This document shows, piece by piece, positions 35,693 through 48,964 of a DNA stretch of 64,000 nucleotides. The stretch is from the NCBI RefSeq assembly GCF_008728515.1, contig NC_044981.1, forward strand, positions 2,594,538-2,658,537, read 5' to 3'. Positions within the stretch are counted from its first letter, which is position 1. Each line of letters opens with the position of its first letter. The notes under the pieces were generated by a model. It worked only from the letters and a program-made list of their open reading frames with translations. It searched no databases and was not told where the DNA came from. This stretch comes from Papio anubis (lineage: Eukaryota > Chordata > Mammalia > Primates > Cercopithecidae). The translations under genes and the position numbers were made by a program.

Positions 35693-37962
35693 GTGAGTGC
35701 AGCCTTGGCCGCGGGGCTTCCGTCGTTCACTCGGCGGTGGATGCAGCTGACGGTCGGAGAGCCGGGTGTGCTGCCCCCCGGAGAAGCCGCCTGACTCTCC
35801 TGGATAAGAGGGCCCAGGGGTGCAGACGCAGGCTGGGCTGGGGCAGTGCCTGGTCCACAGGTGGAGTCTGTGATGGGCGTGAAAAGGGTACACACCCCCA
35901 GATTCGGAAGGCAGGCTTGCCGGGTTTTCAAAAGGACGATGTCTGTGAATCCATAGTTTTACAAGATGTGGACTCTTAGATTTGATCTGCCTTTATCGGT
36001 CTCCCCGCCCTCTCCCCAGACTATGATTTAGTAACCGAATTCGCAAGGAATCAGCGTGTTTAAATTGTAAAGAAACGTTTGTATATTCCGTTTGTACGTA
36101 AAACGGTTTCAGCTTTGGAAAAAAAAACGAATTCTGTTTTGCTTCCTTCCCTTTCCACTAGTTGTTGGTTTAACAGACTGGTATTTATTTATTCTTGAGA
36201 ATATGTTTATTTAACATTCTTATATTCTTGAGGATATATTTATTTTACTAAATATACTCACATATATTTACGAAACTAACATAAAAACTTTTTCATCTGC
36301 AAGTCATTTTCATCCGGTATTTCCGTAACTCTTCTCATAATGCCTTGTACTCTAGAGAAGAAATATCCGTGCATTTTGGTGTCCAGTTCTATGTCCCTTC
36401 GTGAGGGGTTAGCACAAGTCCAGACGAGGGCAGTTAGGATATTGTGAGTCTAGAAAGCATGTCATTGGAAAAACACTTGAGAAAAAATGGAGGAGGTGAG
36501 CCAGAAAACAGAGAAAGCTAAGAAGTGCTTAAGTACAGGATGCTCTTTTTTCCAGAATAAGGGAGAACCAGCATCAGGGAGGGAAAGGGAGAATTCAGGG
36601 GTCAAACTGTAGAGAGTTCTTGTAGCTTTGAGATTCAGACTCCTTTGCACACAAGGCTTTTATGATTTTTCTCCTATTTTGCTTTCCAGCTTTATCTCCC
36701 ACAACTTAACTACACCCCCACACCGCCTTAAACTCCAGTTCCTGGAATGAATTGCCCTTTTTCTGCCTTCTGGTTCGCACTCGTGCCTTCCCTTTGGCCA
36801 GGAATAAACCAGATCTATCCCAAATAAGATTTTATGATGATGGTGGTCAAATTATTGACGTCTGTCCCCACGGATTTAGTTGTTAACCCCATGTAAGGGA
36901 TTGAGCAGTATCATTCTTAGTAATTGGGAAGTCTTTACATACGATCATGAGAATGGATAATCAGCTGTTGGTGGCCCCAGACAGCAAGAAGGTCTTTAGG
37001 GAGACGAGTGGGTGAGCTCATCCCACCTACCAGATACCAGGCAAGAGGTTTGGGTGGTTCAGGCTGCTCAGTGAGGTGGGCGTTGGTCATTTGCAAGCCT
37101 AGGCATCTGTGACATCCTAGCCTGATTCCAAAAGGCAGGCTGGCAGGGATTTGGTAAAGAAGCAGCCACAGAATGGGTGCCCTACAACTTTTAGAAAACA
37201 AAAGTGCCACCTTTCCATTCAGGTGCAGATTTGTCCCACTCGTTAAACAGTCTTCAGTTTTTCTTTATTCTCATCCTTTAGTGCTAATAACAATAACAAC
37301 ATTCATATTAATAACAGCATATACATATTTGTCGAGCACCCAAGAAGTGCTTTACTTGGTCTCCTTGGTTTTCTGGTAAGTGCTAATGTGACCCCAGTGC
37401 TGCCCTTCATCTGCTACCAGAGTGAACATGCAGAAATGGCCTGCAGTCATCTCAAATGCTGGGTCCATGTCATTGGTCTCAAGGCAGATGCTCCCTCACT
37501 CTCCTTTTCTCAGCTGTGCTGAGCTTCCAGTTGTGGTTCTGTGATGAGTTCTGCACCTAGGTCCTTCAGCAGCAGCGCTGTCTTGGCTGGAGGAGGGAGA
37601 ATTTTCTCTTTGGTGAGAGGTCACAGCTGTCACTCTGCTAAATCAAGACAGCTGCTCTTTACTGGGATTCCAAAGATCTTAAAGAGTCCCCCAAAAAGGA
37701 ATTAAAGGTAGTTAGGGACAGAGGAGAAAAGGTCAGGATTAGCCTAAGGTTTAGCTACTTTCCTGTTTTATTTATAATGTTGGTTTTTGTTTTTTTGTTT
37801 GTAAATGTATTGTGGTATTTTTACTTGTATCTGTGTTGCTAAGCATTCTTCAGAGTTCAAGTCGTTTGGCAAATAGTGATGCTGCTTGTAGTAGTTCCCA
37901 TGGGTGCTGGTCTCTCTGTGTCTTATCAGCTTTTCAAACTCTATCTATGTCATCTTTTCTAG
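35693..37962 (+). other. WRNIP1: WRNIP1 intron 1
   Basis: This runs from the GTGAGT donor after exon 1 to the TTTTCTAG acceptor before exon 2. The first ~100 bases continue the GC-rich island; the rest is ordinary AT-rich sequence. I see no full-length repeat here; a weak MIR-like stretch may lie near 37280-37400. Confidence 0.85.
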
Positions 37963-38154
37963 ACCACTCTGGCTCACATCATAGCCAACAACAGCAAGAA
38001 ACATAGCATAAGGTTTGTGACATTATCTGCAACAAATGCCAAGACAAATGATGTGCGAGATGTCATAAAACAAGCTCAAAATGAAAAGAGCTTTTTCAAA
38101 AGGAAAACCGTCCTTTTTATTGATGAGATTCATCGGTTCAATAAATCTCAGCAG
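37963..38154 (+). CDS. WRNIP1: WRNIP1 exon 2 (residues 275-338)
   Basis: This exon encodes the core of the AAA+ ATPase. It starts with TTLAHIIA, completing Walker A (GPPGCGK|T), and contains Walker B LFIDEIH (325-331), with D328 and E329 for Mg2+ coordination and hydrolysis. It ends at FNKSQQ. Length is 192 nt, exactly 64 codons, phase 0 at both ends. The acceptor is TTTTCTAG|ACC and the donor CAG|GTATAT. Recalled human sequence differs only slightly (for example NNS in place of SNS, and TVLF in place of TILF). Confidence 0.96.
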
Positions 38155-39410
38155 GTATATTAACTTCCTTTTACCTTCTGGTCGTTGTGAACATCAAACA
38201 GAATATAAAGTATGTGAGATCACTATACAAATGCTAGAGACTTATTATTGTGAGCTTTGTTTACAAAGAAGCATAGGCTTGTCAACCCATCTCCTTCAAG
38301 CCTATTTCCCCATACTTTACTTAGTGTTTTTTGGTCATAAGAAAATGCTTTCTCTATCTGATAAACGAAATGTTTGGTATATCCCTGAGCTATACATATC
38401 AGAAAAGCAGCTTTGAATCAAATTTTCCAGTTTTTGAAATTTTTAATCTAAATACTAGGAGTCATTGTGAACAGTAAAATAATGATTTTAAGATCATTAT
38501 TTTAACAGGTTTTTAAAAATTTCTTTAACAGTATTTTTCTTTTCAAAATTAATCTGTATTTTCTGTAACTCTAAACTCTCTTCAAGGTGAGTGTTGGAAG
38601 AGCTAATGATTACTGTTTATTTAAATGGCTTTCTGAAATAAAAGGACACAAGCTGTTTTTATAAACAAAGCCGCTTTGGGATTTAAAAAAATAGACATTA
38701 AAATTTTACCAGGCTAAGATCTGGGAGCTATACTCTAAATAAAAACAAAATAAAGTTTAGGCATAACTTTTTAGTGTATTTTGTTGCAACTTTTTAATCA
38801 TACACAGACTGTTTCACAAAACTCTACTAAGCCTTTTTTGAACCTTTTTTAATGAACAGACCCTTTTAAAGTTCTGATGGAATGTTAGCATTCTAGGTGT
38901 CATACTGGACCATTGGCTCATCTTAGTATTTTTTTCCCATAAAACAGCATAATGACCAACTTTGTCAGGAATAATACTATGATTGAGTACTTGCAGTGGA
39001 ATAAGATTCTGAAAGTGTTACTGTTTTTGTGTGTTCTTTCTCGTCTGTAAATAAATAGCTGTTACATACAAGCTATGTGCCAGTTCAGCCTTGGGTAGAA
39101 GATGCTTTTCTGAGTAAAGAAATCATTTATGTTGAAACTAAGTTAGAATTCTACTTAAAACTATTAGTCTACGTAGCAGCAAGAGATCAGGCGTAGACAG
39201 TCATTCCAGAAGATGTGTTTTAGACTTAAAAGCAAGAGTCGTACTCCCCCAAATATTGCGTCCATATTCAATGAATATAAGGCTGCTGCTATTCCTGAAA
39301 CTCGAGAGAGAGAAATGAGGAAAAGAAAGGAATGGATAGCCAACTTACATAGGATTCTGCCCGTGGCTGTTGACTGGAATCACTTTTTTCTGTTTTCCTC
39401 CCATGATTAG
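38155..39410 (+). other. WRNIP1: WRNIP1 intron 2
   Basis: AT-rich intron between the GTATAT donor and the acceptor CCATGATTAG. I see no Alu and no recognisable gene in it. Short open frames here have no family resemblance. Confidence 0.85.
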
Positions 39411-39652
39411 GACACTTTCCTTCCTCACGTGGAATGTGGCACGATCACTCTGATTGGGGCAACCACTGAAAACCCTTCCTTCCAGGTCAACGCTGCTCTT
39501 CTGAGCCGCTGTCGAGTGATTGTTCTTGAGAAGCTTCCAGTAGAGGCAATGGTGACTATTTTAATGCGAGCGATCAACTCCCTGGGAATCCACGTCCTAG
39601 ACTCTAGCCGTCCCACTGACCCTCTGAGCCACAGCAGCAACAGCAGCTCAGA
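39411..39652 (+). CDS. WRNIP1: WRNIP1 exon 3 (residues 339 to split codon 419)
   Basis: This exon continues the AAA+ domain: DTFLPHVECGTITLIGATTE holds the sensor 1 region (IGATTENPS, 353-361), and LLSRCRV (368-374) carries the arginine-finger-like R371. It then enters the helical lid and a Ser/Asn-rich insert (SHSSNSSSE). Length is 242 nt. The exon ends after GA of the Glu419 codon at GA|GTAAGT and leaves phase 2, which exon 4 completes with G. Confidence 0.96.
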
Positions 39653-39960
39653 GTAAGTTGACAGTGTGCGGCGTCCCGGGGGCACACACCTCCCCGAGAG
39701 TCCTCTGGCAGGGGGCCAGAAAGGGCCGGGCATCAGTGAGGAGAGGGTGGGGACAGAGAAGAAATGTTGATCCGCCCATAATGAAAATAAAAGAGGAGGG
39801 AAATGTTCGATTATACCTAACAAAGGTATCCCTGCAAACTTTAAGATGCATTTTCTAGCCTCTAATGTGTGTTTCTATAATTCTTCAAGCTTTAACTTTG
39901 CTTTGTTGTTTTAGTTCTTGGGTGTTTGCTTTTGTGCTTAGGGTTCTTTGGGAAGCCGTA

Positions 39961-40020
39961 TTGATTACTTGAAAGGCTTTATGTCCCTCATTGATGATTT
40001 GAAAGGGTTTATGTCCCTCA
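39961..40020 (+). repeat. 30-bp tandem doublet in WRNIP1 intron 3
   Basis: Two adjacent 30-bp units (39961-39990 and 39991-40020) share gaaagg and tttatgtccctca and differ at only a few bases. Confidence 0.9.
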
Positions 40021-40868
40021 CTGAATAGAACAAGTAAATAGATACTCCCCAGATTTACCACACAACTCTTTTGAGCATTGTAAACTTGTTTCACTTTCTT
40101 TTTAACCTGCAGTTTAGTATTTTGTTAAAAAAAAATCAAGTAAAAATTAATGTAACTTGTAACCTTAAAATTATGCAATCATTTTTACATGCTTGAAACT
40201 CAACTTCATGAAAGTAAAGGAATGTTAACTGAAAATGACATTAGAGGCTGCCCCTATCCTTTTGGTGACCTATTTCTGCATGATGAGTACCACATGAGCT
40301 CATTAATGCACCGAGTATGTATCATAGGTAATCAGTCTGATTTCTTGGGTCAGAGGTTTTCCTTTTTACGTATGAGAGCATGTTCCTCAGATGGTATTTG
40401 TTCATGTGCTGGCTGAAGTACTGCTGGGGGACATAATCTGGTCTGATGAGGGGCTGTTGCCCACCTCCTCCTGCTGTGGACTCTGCAGCTGCTCCCGCCT
40501 GCCCTGAGGCCAAGTTCTGGAGCCACTTTTCTGTGAGGATTAAAGTACAAGGCATAGTTTTAGGCTCAGGGTTTAGGTTTCAACAGGCTCTCCCTATGTG
40601 TCTGGCCCCATTTGCTCCTGTCTGAGATGGAGGAAGAATTCTGCCGTGTCTCATGAAAGCCTTGCAACATTTGGCCCGTGGACCACTGGGTAGGACAGAG
40701 TGGCCTCGTTTTGGAATCCCGTTGTGATGGGGATAGCCATGAGATCTGTGGCCACAAGCAGTGTGTGGAACCTGCTGTTATCAGCCACATGGCCTCATAC
40801 TGAGAAGCCCTTTATGTGGTGGGCATTTGTCAGAGCCTAAGGGGGCTGCCAGCTCCTCACATCTGGTA

Positions 40869-41091
40869 CAGGTTTAGTATCCCAAATCTGAAATCCAAAG
40901 TGCTGCCACATCTAACGCTTTTTGAGCACCTTCATGATACCCAAAGGAAATGCTTATTGGAACGCTTCAGATTTCTGGATTTTGGGTTGCTCATTTGGTA
41001 AGTATATAATACAAATATTGTAAAATCAAAAAAATATGAAATTCAAACCACTTCTGGTCCCAGGCACTTCAGATGTGGGATACTCAACCTG
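40869..41091. mobile_element. Tigger-type MITE with terminal inverted repeats
   Basis: Ends CAGGTTTAGTATCCCA (40869-40884) and TGGGATACTCAACCTG (41076-41091) are inverted repeats differing at one of 16 positions. A TA precedes the element, as expected for Tc1/mariner superfamily insertion. It is non-coding. Confidence 0.75.
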
Positions 41092-43589
41092 TGTAGCTTT
41101 CCTGTAACCGAAATCTCATCACAGACTCATAGAACCACATGGTAAAGACAAACTGAAAGAAAAGGGGGGAAGTCCTAACTTGTTTCATGTTTGTGTGTGT
41201 TCTTTGTTCTGTGTACTGGTTATTGTAATGTGTCTGCAACTTAATATTCTGCATGGAGGTACTTGTCTAGGGTGATTTTTATTGATTTCATGTCATCAGT
41301 TCATGAAATAGAATATGAAATCAATAATTAATATTGATGACGTGAAGTTAATAATAATCAGTTTACTCAGATGCCCTCAGGGTTTTTTGCCTCTCCCTAG
41401 TCACTTCCCTGCAGGAATTTAAATGAAATGAGAAAGGCGGCGGCCAAGGAGCTCATCCTTGTGAGAAGAATTGCTGCGTTTTATTATTAAAAATCCTCAG
41501 GTGATTTGCAGGCACATTAAAGTTTGAGAAGATCAAGTGAAATAATTAAGATTTAGTTGTTGAAACTGATATAAAAATGAGCTAGAGATTCTTAATCTGC
41601 TAAAATTGCTTTTCAGAGAAAACCTCCCATATCCAGTAAATGATTTACTATTTCCACTACCACTTGCTTAGACTTGATCCCAATTATATTTGCTGTCTTG
41701 TGTCCCCTGCTTTCCTGGGAAGACTGTGAGGACAGGAGCCTGACCTTGCTCACATCACCAGCACAGTGCCTGGCGCACATTGTGTGCTTGATGAATGGTT
41801 TGGAAATGAATAAATTCTAGCTTTCAATATGAGAAAAGTAGTTTAATACTTTTTGTATTATCCAGCATAAGGGATAATTACCCAGGTATCAGGAGCCTTT
41901 TTCTTTAATACTGTTGCCCTTTTTATCAGCAGCAAGCAGAGTAAAATGAAAGAATATTAAGCTTAAATCCATTAATTGGTCTACTTGTTAGCAATTCTAG
42001 CAAGAAGTTAAGTTAGGAGATATCATAGGCCACAGAAAGAACTCTTACAAGTGATTTCCAAATACAAGTACCTGCCACCCCAACTGTCATGGATAATGAA
42101 GAGTGGATTATGATATCTTTTAGTTGTTTTAGGTAAAATTTTGCTTTCCAATCCCTGTTGACAGCTATATATACATCCTTGTGCATATAAATCAGATTTG
42201 GTGATGCTAATCTAGTTGAAAGATAAGATTTTTAACCCCAAATACTGACTTTCTCCGGGAAGCTATTGGTGTGCATTTGTATTCTTGTGTCATGTTTTGG
42301 TGCCCTAGATAGCAACTAGAACATTTACAGAGAAGTCCCAGGCTGTTGAACTGCACGTGAGAGGAGGTGAGCAGGGCACTGGATTTGGAAACTAATCAAG
42401 CTGCCGCTTAGCCGTTCTTGATTGCACTTGAGGAATTGTGAGTTGTCACACAGTATACTCATGTAAGTGATAAATTCCCATTAAAGTGAAATAAGAGTTC
42501 CTTTTTTAAAAAAAATAGTCCCTCCTATAGTTATTATTCAGTCAAAATTGAAGCTCCTGCATATGCTAGGCATTGGCTGAGGGTTGAAAAGCTTGTTCCT
42601 GTGCCTTGACAGGGAACACAGTATGATGAAGGCTAGGGAAGCAGGTCCACTTCCAGTGCCATGCTTATATGCCAAGTATGGTGGGCATAGAGAAGAAGCA
42701 TTCAGAATATGTGAAATCCAGTATTTCACCTCCTAGCTGAGGGGATGCGGAGTTGAGTTTTGAAGGATAAATGGAATTTAACTGAGTGAAATAGAAATCT
42801 CATTGTCTATGCCATAGTTGCTTTGGCTTGTATGGCTAAGCAACAGTGTTCAGGTATTTTGCTCTCCAAAAAATATTTGGGTCACATGGTACTAACAGTG
42901 AAGCATGCTATCTGCTCTGGGTTAATTTCGGAAGCCAGGAAAAAAATGTCCATGATTCGTGATACGATGAATGAGCTTGTGCTGCTGAAAATGAAAAAGT
43001 AAACTAGCATTTCATCATCCTGCACTACTTGCTGCTTTGAAGGAGTGTAGATTCCTAGGTCATAGAATATATACATATTCAAAAACACTCCTAAAGAATC
43101 AATTCTTTGTGAACCAGATAGAGGATACAAGTCTTTGGAGATCAAGACAGTGCAATGAGAAGCCATAACTGCCCTCTGCCTAGCTAGGCTGAGTTCCAAG
43201 AGGTGGTTAGAAGACCGAAAGTGGCGTCTGTCCCTGGGTACGGGCTGTGGCGTAACTGGGTCTGGGGCTTTTCTCTAACCATCTGGAGAGGAGAGCCCCT
43301 GACAAACGGGCCCCCACGCGAGGTGGCTGTGGATTCTTTTTTCTTTTTATAAAAGTTTAAATTGTTTTAAATAATCTTTTCTGCCATCGAATAGAAAGAA
43401 AGGTAGTAGAACTCCAGAATACAAGGTCCTGGCCGGAATAAATGGTTGGTATAGAGTAGATTTCAATATTTTTATTTAAAAATGTGTTTTAAGTACAATT
43501 AATATAGTGCATTAACATAGCTGTTTTAATGTAAGGGTGCGTTAAAATAATGCCATAAAAGCACCAGCAGCCAGAACCACAGATCTCAT

Positions 43590-44005
43590 GGTCCTTGGAT
43601 GCATTTCCTGTGGCTGCTGTAACAATTGTCACAAACCGGGGGGCTCAGAACACAGGGCTTTATCCTAACAGTTCTGGAAGCCGAAGACCAGAATCAAGGT
43701 ATCAGCAAGGCCATGCTCTCATCCAGCATCTGATGGCTCTTGGCATTCCTTGGCTTGTGACCATGTCACTCCAGTCTCTACATCCATCTTGATGTGGTGG
43801 CCTTCTCTGTGTCCTTATGTCTTCTCTTTTTCTGTGTTTTATAAGGACATTTGTCATTGGATTTAACGTACACTAAATCCAGGATGATTTCATCTTGAGA
43901 CCCTTATTTACATCTACAAAGACCCTATTTCTAAATAAAGTCACATTCACAGGTGCCAGGGATTAGAACTTACATCTTTTGGGGTCACTATTCGACCCAC
44001 TACAG
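43590..44005 (-). mobile_element. Solitary MLT1-type LTR (ERVL-MaLR)
   Basis: cctgtggctgctgtaacaat, agttctggaagccgaagacc, ttataaggacatttgtcatt and ataaagtcacattcacaggt follow, in order, the reverse complement of an MLT1 LTR. It is non-coding and old. Confidence 0.7.
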
Positions 44006-44259
44006 ACCCCTACCAAGTAATGTAATTTGGAAAGGCATGTACCTCCATGGGATTAAACAGAAAGATGCCATCATCTGAAATGTACCTTCTCTCTTTGTGG
44101 AGAAAGTCAGTTTTGTTTTGCTTTGCTTTCACCCTGGTGTTATGGAAGCGGCAGCATCTGGGATTCTCCCTTGAGTATGTGCAGTTCTGGAGAGTATGCT
44201 GTTGCACAGTCTGATGAGGGTGATTCTTCTCACTGTTGATACCAATGGCAGTGCTTGTC

Positions 44260-44440
44260 CAGTCTCATGACGTGGCAGGCACTGCTCTACGCCTTCCACG
44301 TCTTAGTCTCATTCAGTCCTCAATACAGCTCTGCAAAGTGAGTCTCATTACCTCCCATTTACTAGATGAGGAAACTGAGGCACAAAAAGGTTAAGTAACG
44401 CCCAAGACCCACCAGCTTCAATGTGATGGAACCAGTGTTT
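44260..44440 (-). mobile_element. MIR in WRNIP1 intron 3
   Basis: tggcaggcactgctctacgc then gatgaggaaactgaggcaca follow the antisense MIR consensus. Confidence 0.85.
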
Positions 44441-47400
44441 AAGGCACGTCTTTCTCCTCACTGACTTCAAGTGCTGCAAGGGGTTGGGGTGCCAGGTTTA
44501 CAGAGGATGGACCCACTGCTCGGCTTTTCCATTCTGACTTTTCTCTCTTGGCACTTCTTTGTGTAAGAGCAACTCTGTATCCATTTGTAATGGATTAGGA
44601 ACAAACTCCTTCCATCTGTAAAGCAGCAGGAGAGCCTTTTAACCAAATCTGCACATCCGGCTTCCCTGGGATACATTGTAGAAACATACCTTGCCCAGGG
44701 TCTGTCCCTGGAGATTTGAGCTCAGTCTATGCTAGGTAAGGTACATATGGCTGTATTTGTGTCTCACTTGATACATATCCCTAGTGGAGAACCTCTACAC
44801 AGCAGTTATCACCCTGACCATGAAATGTTCCTTTTCCTTAGTGAAAGAGATTTGTGGGGGTTGGTTTGTAATTTAGAGAGGGAGAGTTTAACCAAGCCAT
44901 GCACATTCTCTCGTTCTGCCATGAAATAACAGGTACATTTTTACTTACTACACTCCTCCAACTTACACATCAAGCAATCTAAGTAGTATCCTCCAAATCC
45001 CAGTATTACCCAATGTGTGGAAAACTTCAGGATTTAGGCACCTGGAAGAAGAAAGAAGAGAGCTTCCTATATTCTTTAAGATTAAAGCCCTTCTCGTCAG
45101 TTGGAGAGGCTAAGCTCTCTAAGTCTGCTTTTATCTCTAGGTTTTGTTAACTAGAAATAGAATCTTTTCTAATGCATTTATTTTAACCAATTTTATTATG
45201 AATAGTGTTTTATTATAACATAATTGACTTCCTATTGTTTATTTCCATGTAGGATGTTATGACATTTTGGGCAGTCTATCCCCAGAATAGATTTCATCTC
45301 TTTTTATTGTATTCCACCTTTGGAAGGTTATTTTTAAATTCTGAACATTTTATAAATATATGCTTAAATTTAAAAATAATTGTAAATTCTCTAGACTGGG
45401 AACACTCTTTCAAAATAGTTTGTGCAGCAGTTACTGTTTGCTGAGGGATTTTGCCAATATCAGTACAACTGTCCCTTCATCATTCTTGGCATGAGTTCTC
45501 TCTAAGATCTCAAGGTATTTTAGTATATCCTACCTTGTTCTTCAGAACTTAGTAAATGGGAGTTCAAGATCTATTTGGTGTTTAAGTGGAACCTTTCCCT
45601 GCTCAGCCTAATTCACAGTGAGTCTCCATTTTTTAATTTTCTTGTGAGATCCTTGTGAGTGCTGTCAGCAGCTCTTGTATTACTTGGACAGAGTTGCCGA
45701 CAGATTGATCTGGGCCTCGAAATACTTCCTTTTTTTGGACGGGGTGAAATTTAAAATGTGGATTATGCCCAAGGGGAGGAAGAAGAAGGGAGTGGCGGGA
45801 GCTCAGGTAGCTTTCGTTGTGGCAGCACCTCCATTCCCCATGACTCCAAACCAGAAGAGTGGAACCACTTGTACTTTGGTCAGGAGTTTAAAAGCCAAAG
45901 GAAGACCTTATTTTCCAACCACATAAAATCCATAATCATTGCTAAAGACTTACTCACAGCATACTGTTCGTAAATCTGTGGAGCAGACTGCTAGTCGGCT
46001 TCTCTCTTCATTAATATGGCCTGCCTCCCTCTCTGTATATGAGGACTAATGGAAATGAGGCTATTTCTACTAGTAAATACCATGGTATATAAGGCTACCC
46101 ATCTTGTCACTGTCCCAAGAGCACGCCATGCCCCTAAATGCATACAGAAGACAAATTCATGGAGAAGAGATACATACCAAAATACTAACGTCAAGGTAGT
46201 CTAGGGGAAGGTGAATTTTCTCCCTTTGTCTATTTTTAAAATTTAATGTAAATTTTTTAAAAGTGAATATTGACAGGTCTGAGTAGCTTGCTTTTCAAAC
46301 AATTATTTGATGGTTAAGGATGTCAAACTATACAAAATATGGTCCCAATGTTTGTTTTAAAAGTAAGCTGTAAGGTTGATGGCTGCATGGGTGAGTGGGT
46401 CATAAATTCAGCAATTGACACAGTAGCTTTCGTTCTCCCGTGAAATAACAGGTACATTTTTATCTCTCGATGCTGGAAATAAGGATTCTGTTTGTTTTCT
46501 CTATACTTTCCATATAATTTATAAGAAGTAAAGGTTTCACTCTGAGATGATGATGAAACTGAAGTTAGTCTGTTTATTGTGCAAATATCGGATGCCTATC
46601 ATCTATCAGGTCTGGGAATACAAAGAAAGAATAAAATATTCCTGTCCTTGAGGTGCTCAACATGTAGTAGGGTTGGAGAGATGATGAATGTAATGTAATC
46701 AACACACAACCCAACCATGGTGCAGGATATAGGCTGGTTCAGTCTGTTAGGATCCACTGGGGCTCCTGCTTTGACTCCTCCTTCTTCCCTCAATTGTCCT
46801 AAAGGCTTTTTGTTGCTAGGCAGCTTTCTCAAGGAGAGAGAATCCATTGTTTTTACTAGTTCTGAGGCGGAAATGAGATGCCCAAGCAGCTTCTGTTCTC
46901 CCTGCCTGTCTTCCCACACAGGCTGAGTGCAGTAAGGGGCCGAGAGTGCCCCTTCCCTCTCAGGCATGTCACATACTGCCACACCCTCTGATACTGGTCC
47001 TTCCCCGTACATTTTCTTTAGTGTATGTTCTGTCCGTCATTATCTTCTAAATCATCTTCCGGAAGACTTGCTAACTAATTTCTGGTTGAGAAGTGATCAC
47101 AGGCTTTATAGAGTGCCAGTGACATGACCTTGGTGTTTGTTTTTTTGGTGTTCTGGTGAGGTCTGCTGAGAGAATGCTACCATCAGGAGAGAAGAAGATG
47201 GGTCTCCGGGCTGCACCAGTGGGTGGGGCCCAGGCAATTGGCATGAGTAAGGAGAGAGTCCTTTGTTGTAAAGCTGGTGCTGGCCAAGTGTCTTAGGTGT
47301 GGTGAGAGACCCACAAGGAATAACTGGAAATCAACTTCGGTAAATGTGGGGGTGAGACGAGGCATCTTTAAGACGTTAGGAACAAATCCTTCCATGAATG

Positions 47401-48264
47401 AAATGCAGATTGGTGTTATCCGGGTTACCCAGTGAGCAGGGTAGTGTCAGTGAGGGGGTGTATGGTGAGGGGTTCTGCATTGATCCAGCAGACAAGCTGG
47501 GTCCCCTTTGGAAACCGCCACCCCTCCCCGGTCCAGCCCCCATTGGTGCCTGCACGCTGTTTTCCAGGTAGCTGATTCGGACAGTCCTGATGGACTGACT
47601 TACTGTAGATGTTCTCGGCTGAATGTTGATAGTGACATGGTGAACTGTAACTGAAAAATTATTTTGTTGCTTCACAAATGTGCAGCTAGCAGCTCAGCCA
47701 GGAATAATATAAGACCCCACTAAGTCATGAAATGTGTTAGATATCTTGTTTAACTCGACTAGGAATAGAAAATTTTACTGAATCAGCCTTCTGATCATAG
47801 TTAGATCTTATTTGTGAGGGTCCAAATTTAGAAATGGTGACTGTTAGTTTTAGTCCTGATGTTCGGAGAGAGGTGAGGTGGCTTACCCAGGGTCTCATGG
47901 CTATGTACCAGCAGTCTTCTCGTCGCTTCCCAGGCTAATGACCTCTCTGCTACCCTGTGCGGATTTTGCATGATTAGTGCCCACTGTGAGATGACCCACT
48001 GCAGCCTCCATAATGCCCCAGGCCAAGATTCCTGAGACCTGCTTCTAGGACCTGCCGTGCTCACAGTAACTAGGGACCCAGTTTGTTGTTTTTAAAATGA
48101 AGGAATTGAACCGCGTGAGATCTGGAGCCCTTCAGAGCTGGTATTCAGATGTAATGCTGTCTGTCCCCTGTGTGGAAAGTGGTCTGAGCATGCCTATCTC
48201 ACAGGGATGTGGGCCGTATTTGGAACATGTTTTCCATACACGGTGATGAGGTGCTAGCATTTCT

Positions 48265-48280
48265 TTTTGTGTGTGTGTGT

Positions 48281-48324
<44 letters not shown>

Positions 48325-48606
48325 CGGAGTTTCACTCTGTCGCCCAGGCTGGAGTGCAGTGGCCGGATCTCGGCTCACTGCAAGCTCCGCCTCCCGGGTT
48401 CACACCATTCTCCTGCCTCAGCCTCCCGAGTAGCTGGGACTACAGGCGCTGCCACCTCGCCCGGCTAGTTTTTTTTTTGTATTTTTTTAGTAGAGACGGG
48501 GTTTCACTGTGTTCGCCAGGATGGTCTCGATCTCCTGACCTCGTGATCCGCCCGTCTCGGCCTCCCAAAGTGCTGGGATTACAGGCTTGAGCCACCGCGC
48601 CCGGCC
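48265..48606 (-). mobile_element. Young AluY (Old World monkey AluYR-like)
   Basis: Antisense AluY in WRNIP1 intron 3 with little divergence; it has the gccacctcgcccggctag stretch I associate with cercopithecid AluYR subfamilies. Target-site duplication GGTGCTAGCATTTCT is at 48250-48264 and 48607-48621. The tail side has turned into (GT)n then (GA)n at 48269-48323. Confidence 0.9.
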
Positions 48607-48964
48607 GGTGCTAGCATTTCTAATAAAGTTTTCGCTGTTCGTAGGGTAGAGCCAGAGAGACCACCTGTCAACAGTGACTTTCCAGGCCAGTCAGTGTCTG
48701 TTTCACACAAACCTAGATGTGTGAACCTATGCAGTGAGATACCCTCGACACTCATAAGATACAGGGCGGTAACCTGGTGACTTAGGAGACCCAGCCAGTT
48801 CGTAGTCTTGGTGATGCTTAAGCACGCTGACAAAGGTGAGAATAAGAGGCAAATGCCTTGAACTCTTCAGCATCCTTGCCGAGAAGTATGAGTTTCTAAG
48901 ACATGTGCAGCATGAGAAGTACGCAGCCTGAGTGGGACAGTAACTAACCCTGGTTGTGTTTCAG

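Larger units (their letters stand above)
34240..35700. promoter_or_regulatory. CpG island covering WRNIP1 promoter and exon 1
   Basis: GC content and CpG density rise sharply from about 34240 and stay high through exon 1 to about 35700, then drop into AT-rich intron 1. No TATA box is evident near the likely start region, which fits a housekeeping CpG-island promoter. The exact transcription start cannot be read from sequence; it probably lies between about 34650 and 34850. Confidence 0.85.
39653..48964 (+). other. WRNIP1: WRNIP1 intron 3
   Basis: The largest WRNIP1 intron, 9.3 kb. It contains a 30-bp doublet (39961-40020), a Tigger-type MITE (40869-41091), an MLT1-like LTR (43590-44005), a MIR (44260-44440) and a young AluY (48314-48606), all listed separately. 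No internal exon is recognisable. Confidence 0.85.

Noticed and set aside
48209..48590. Open frames with Cys/Val repeats and Alu-type peptides
   Set aside because: They come from the (GT)n tract and the antisense AluY.
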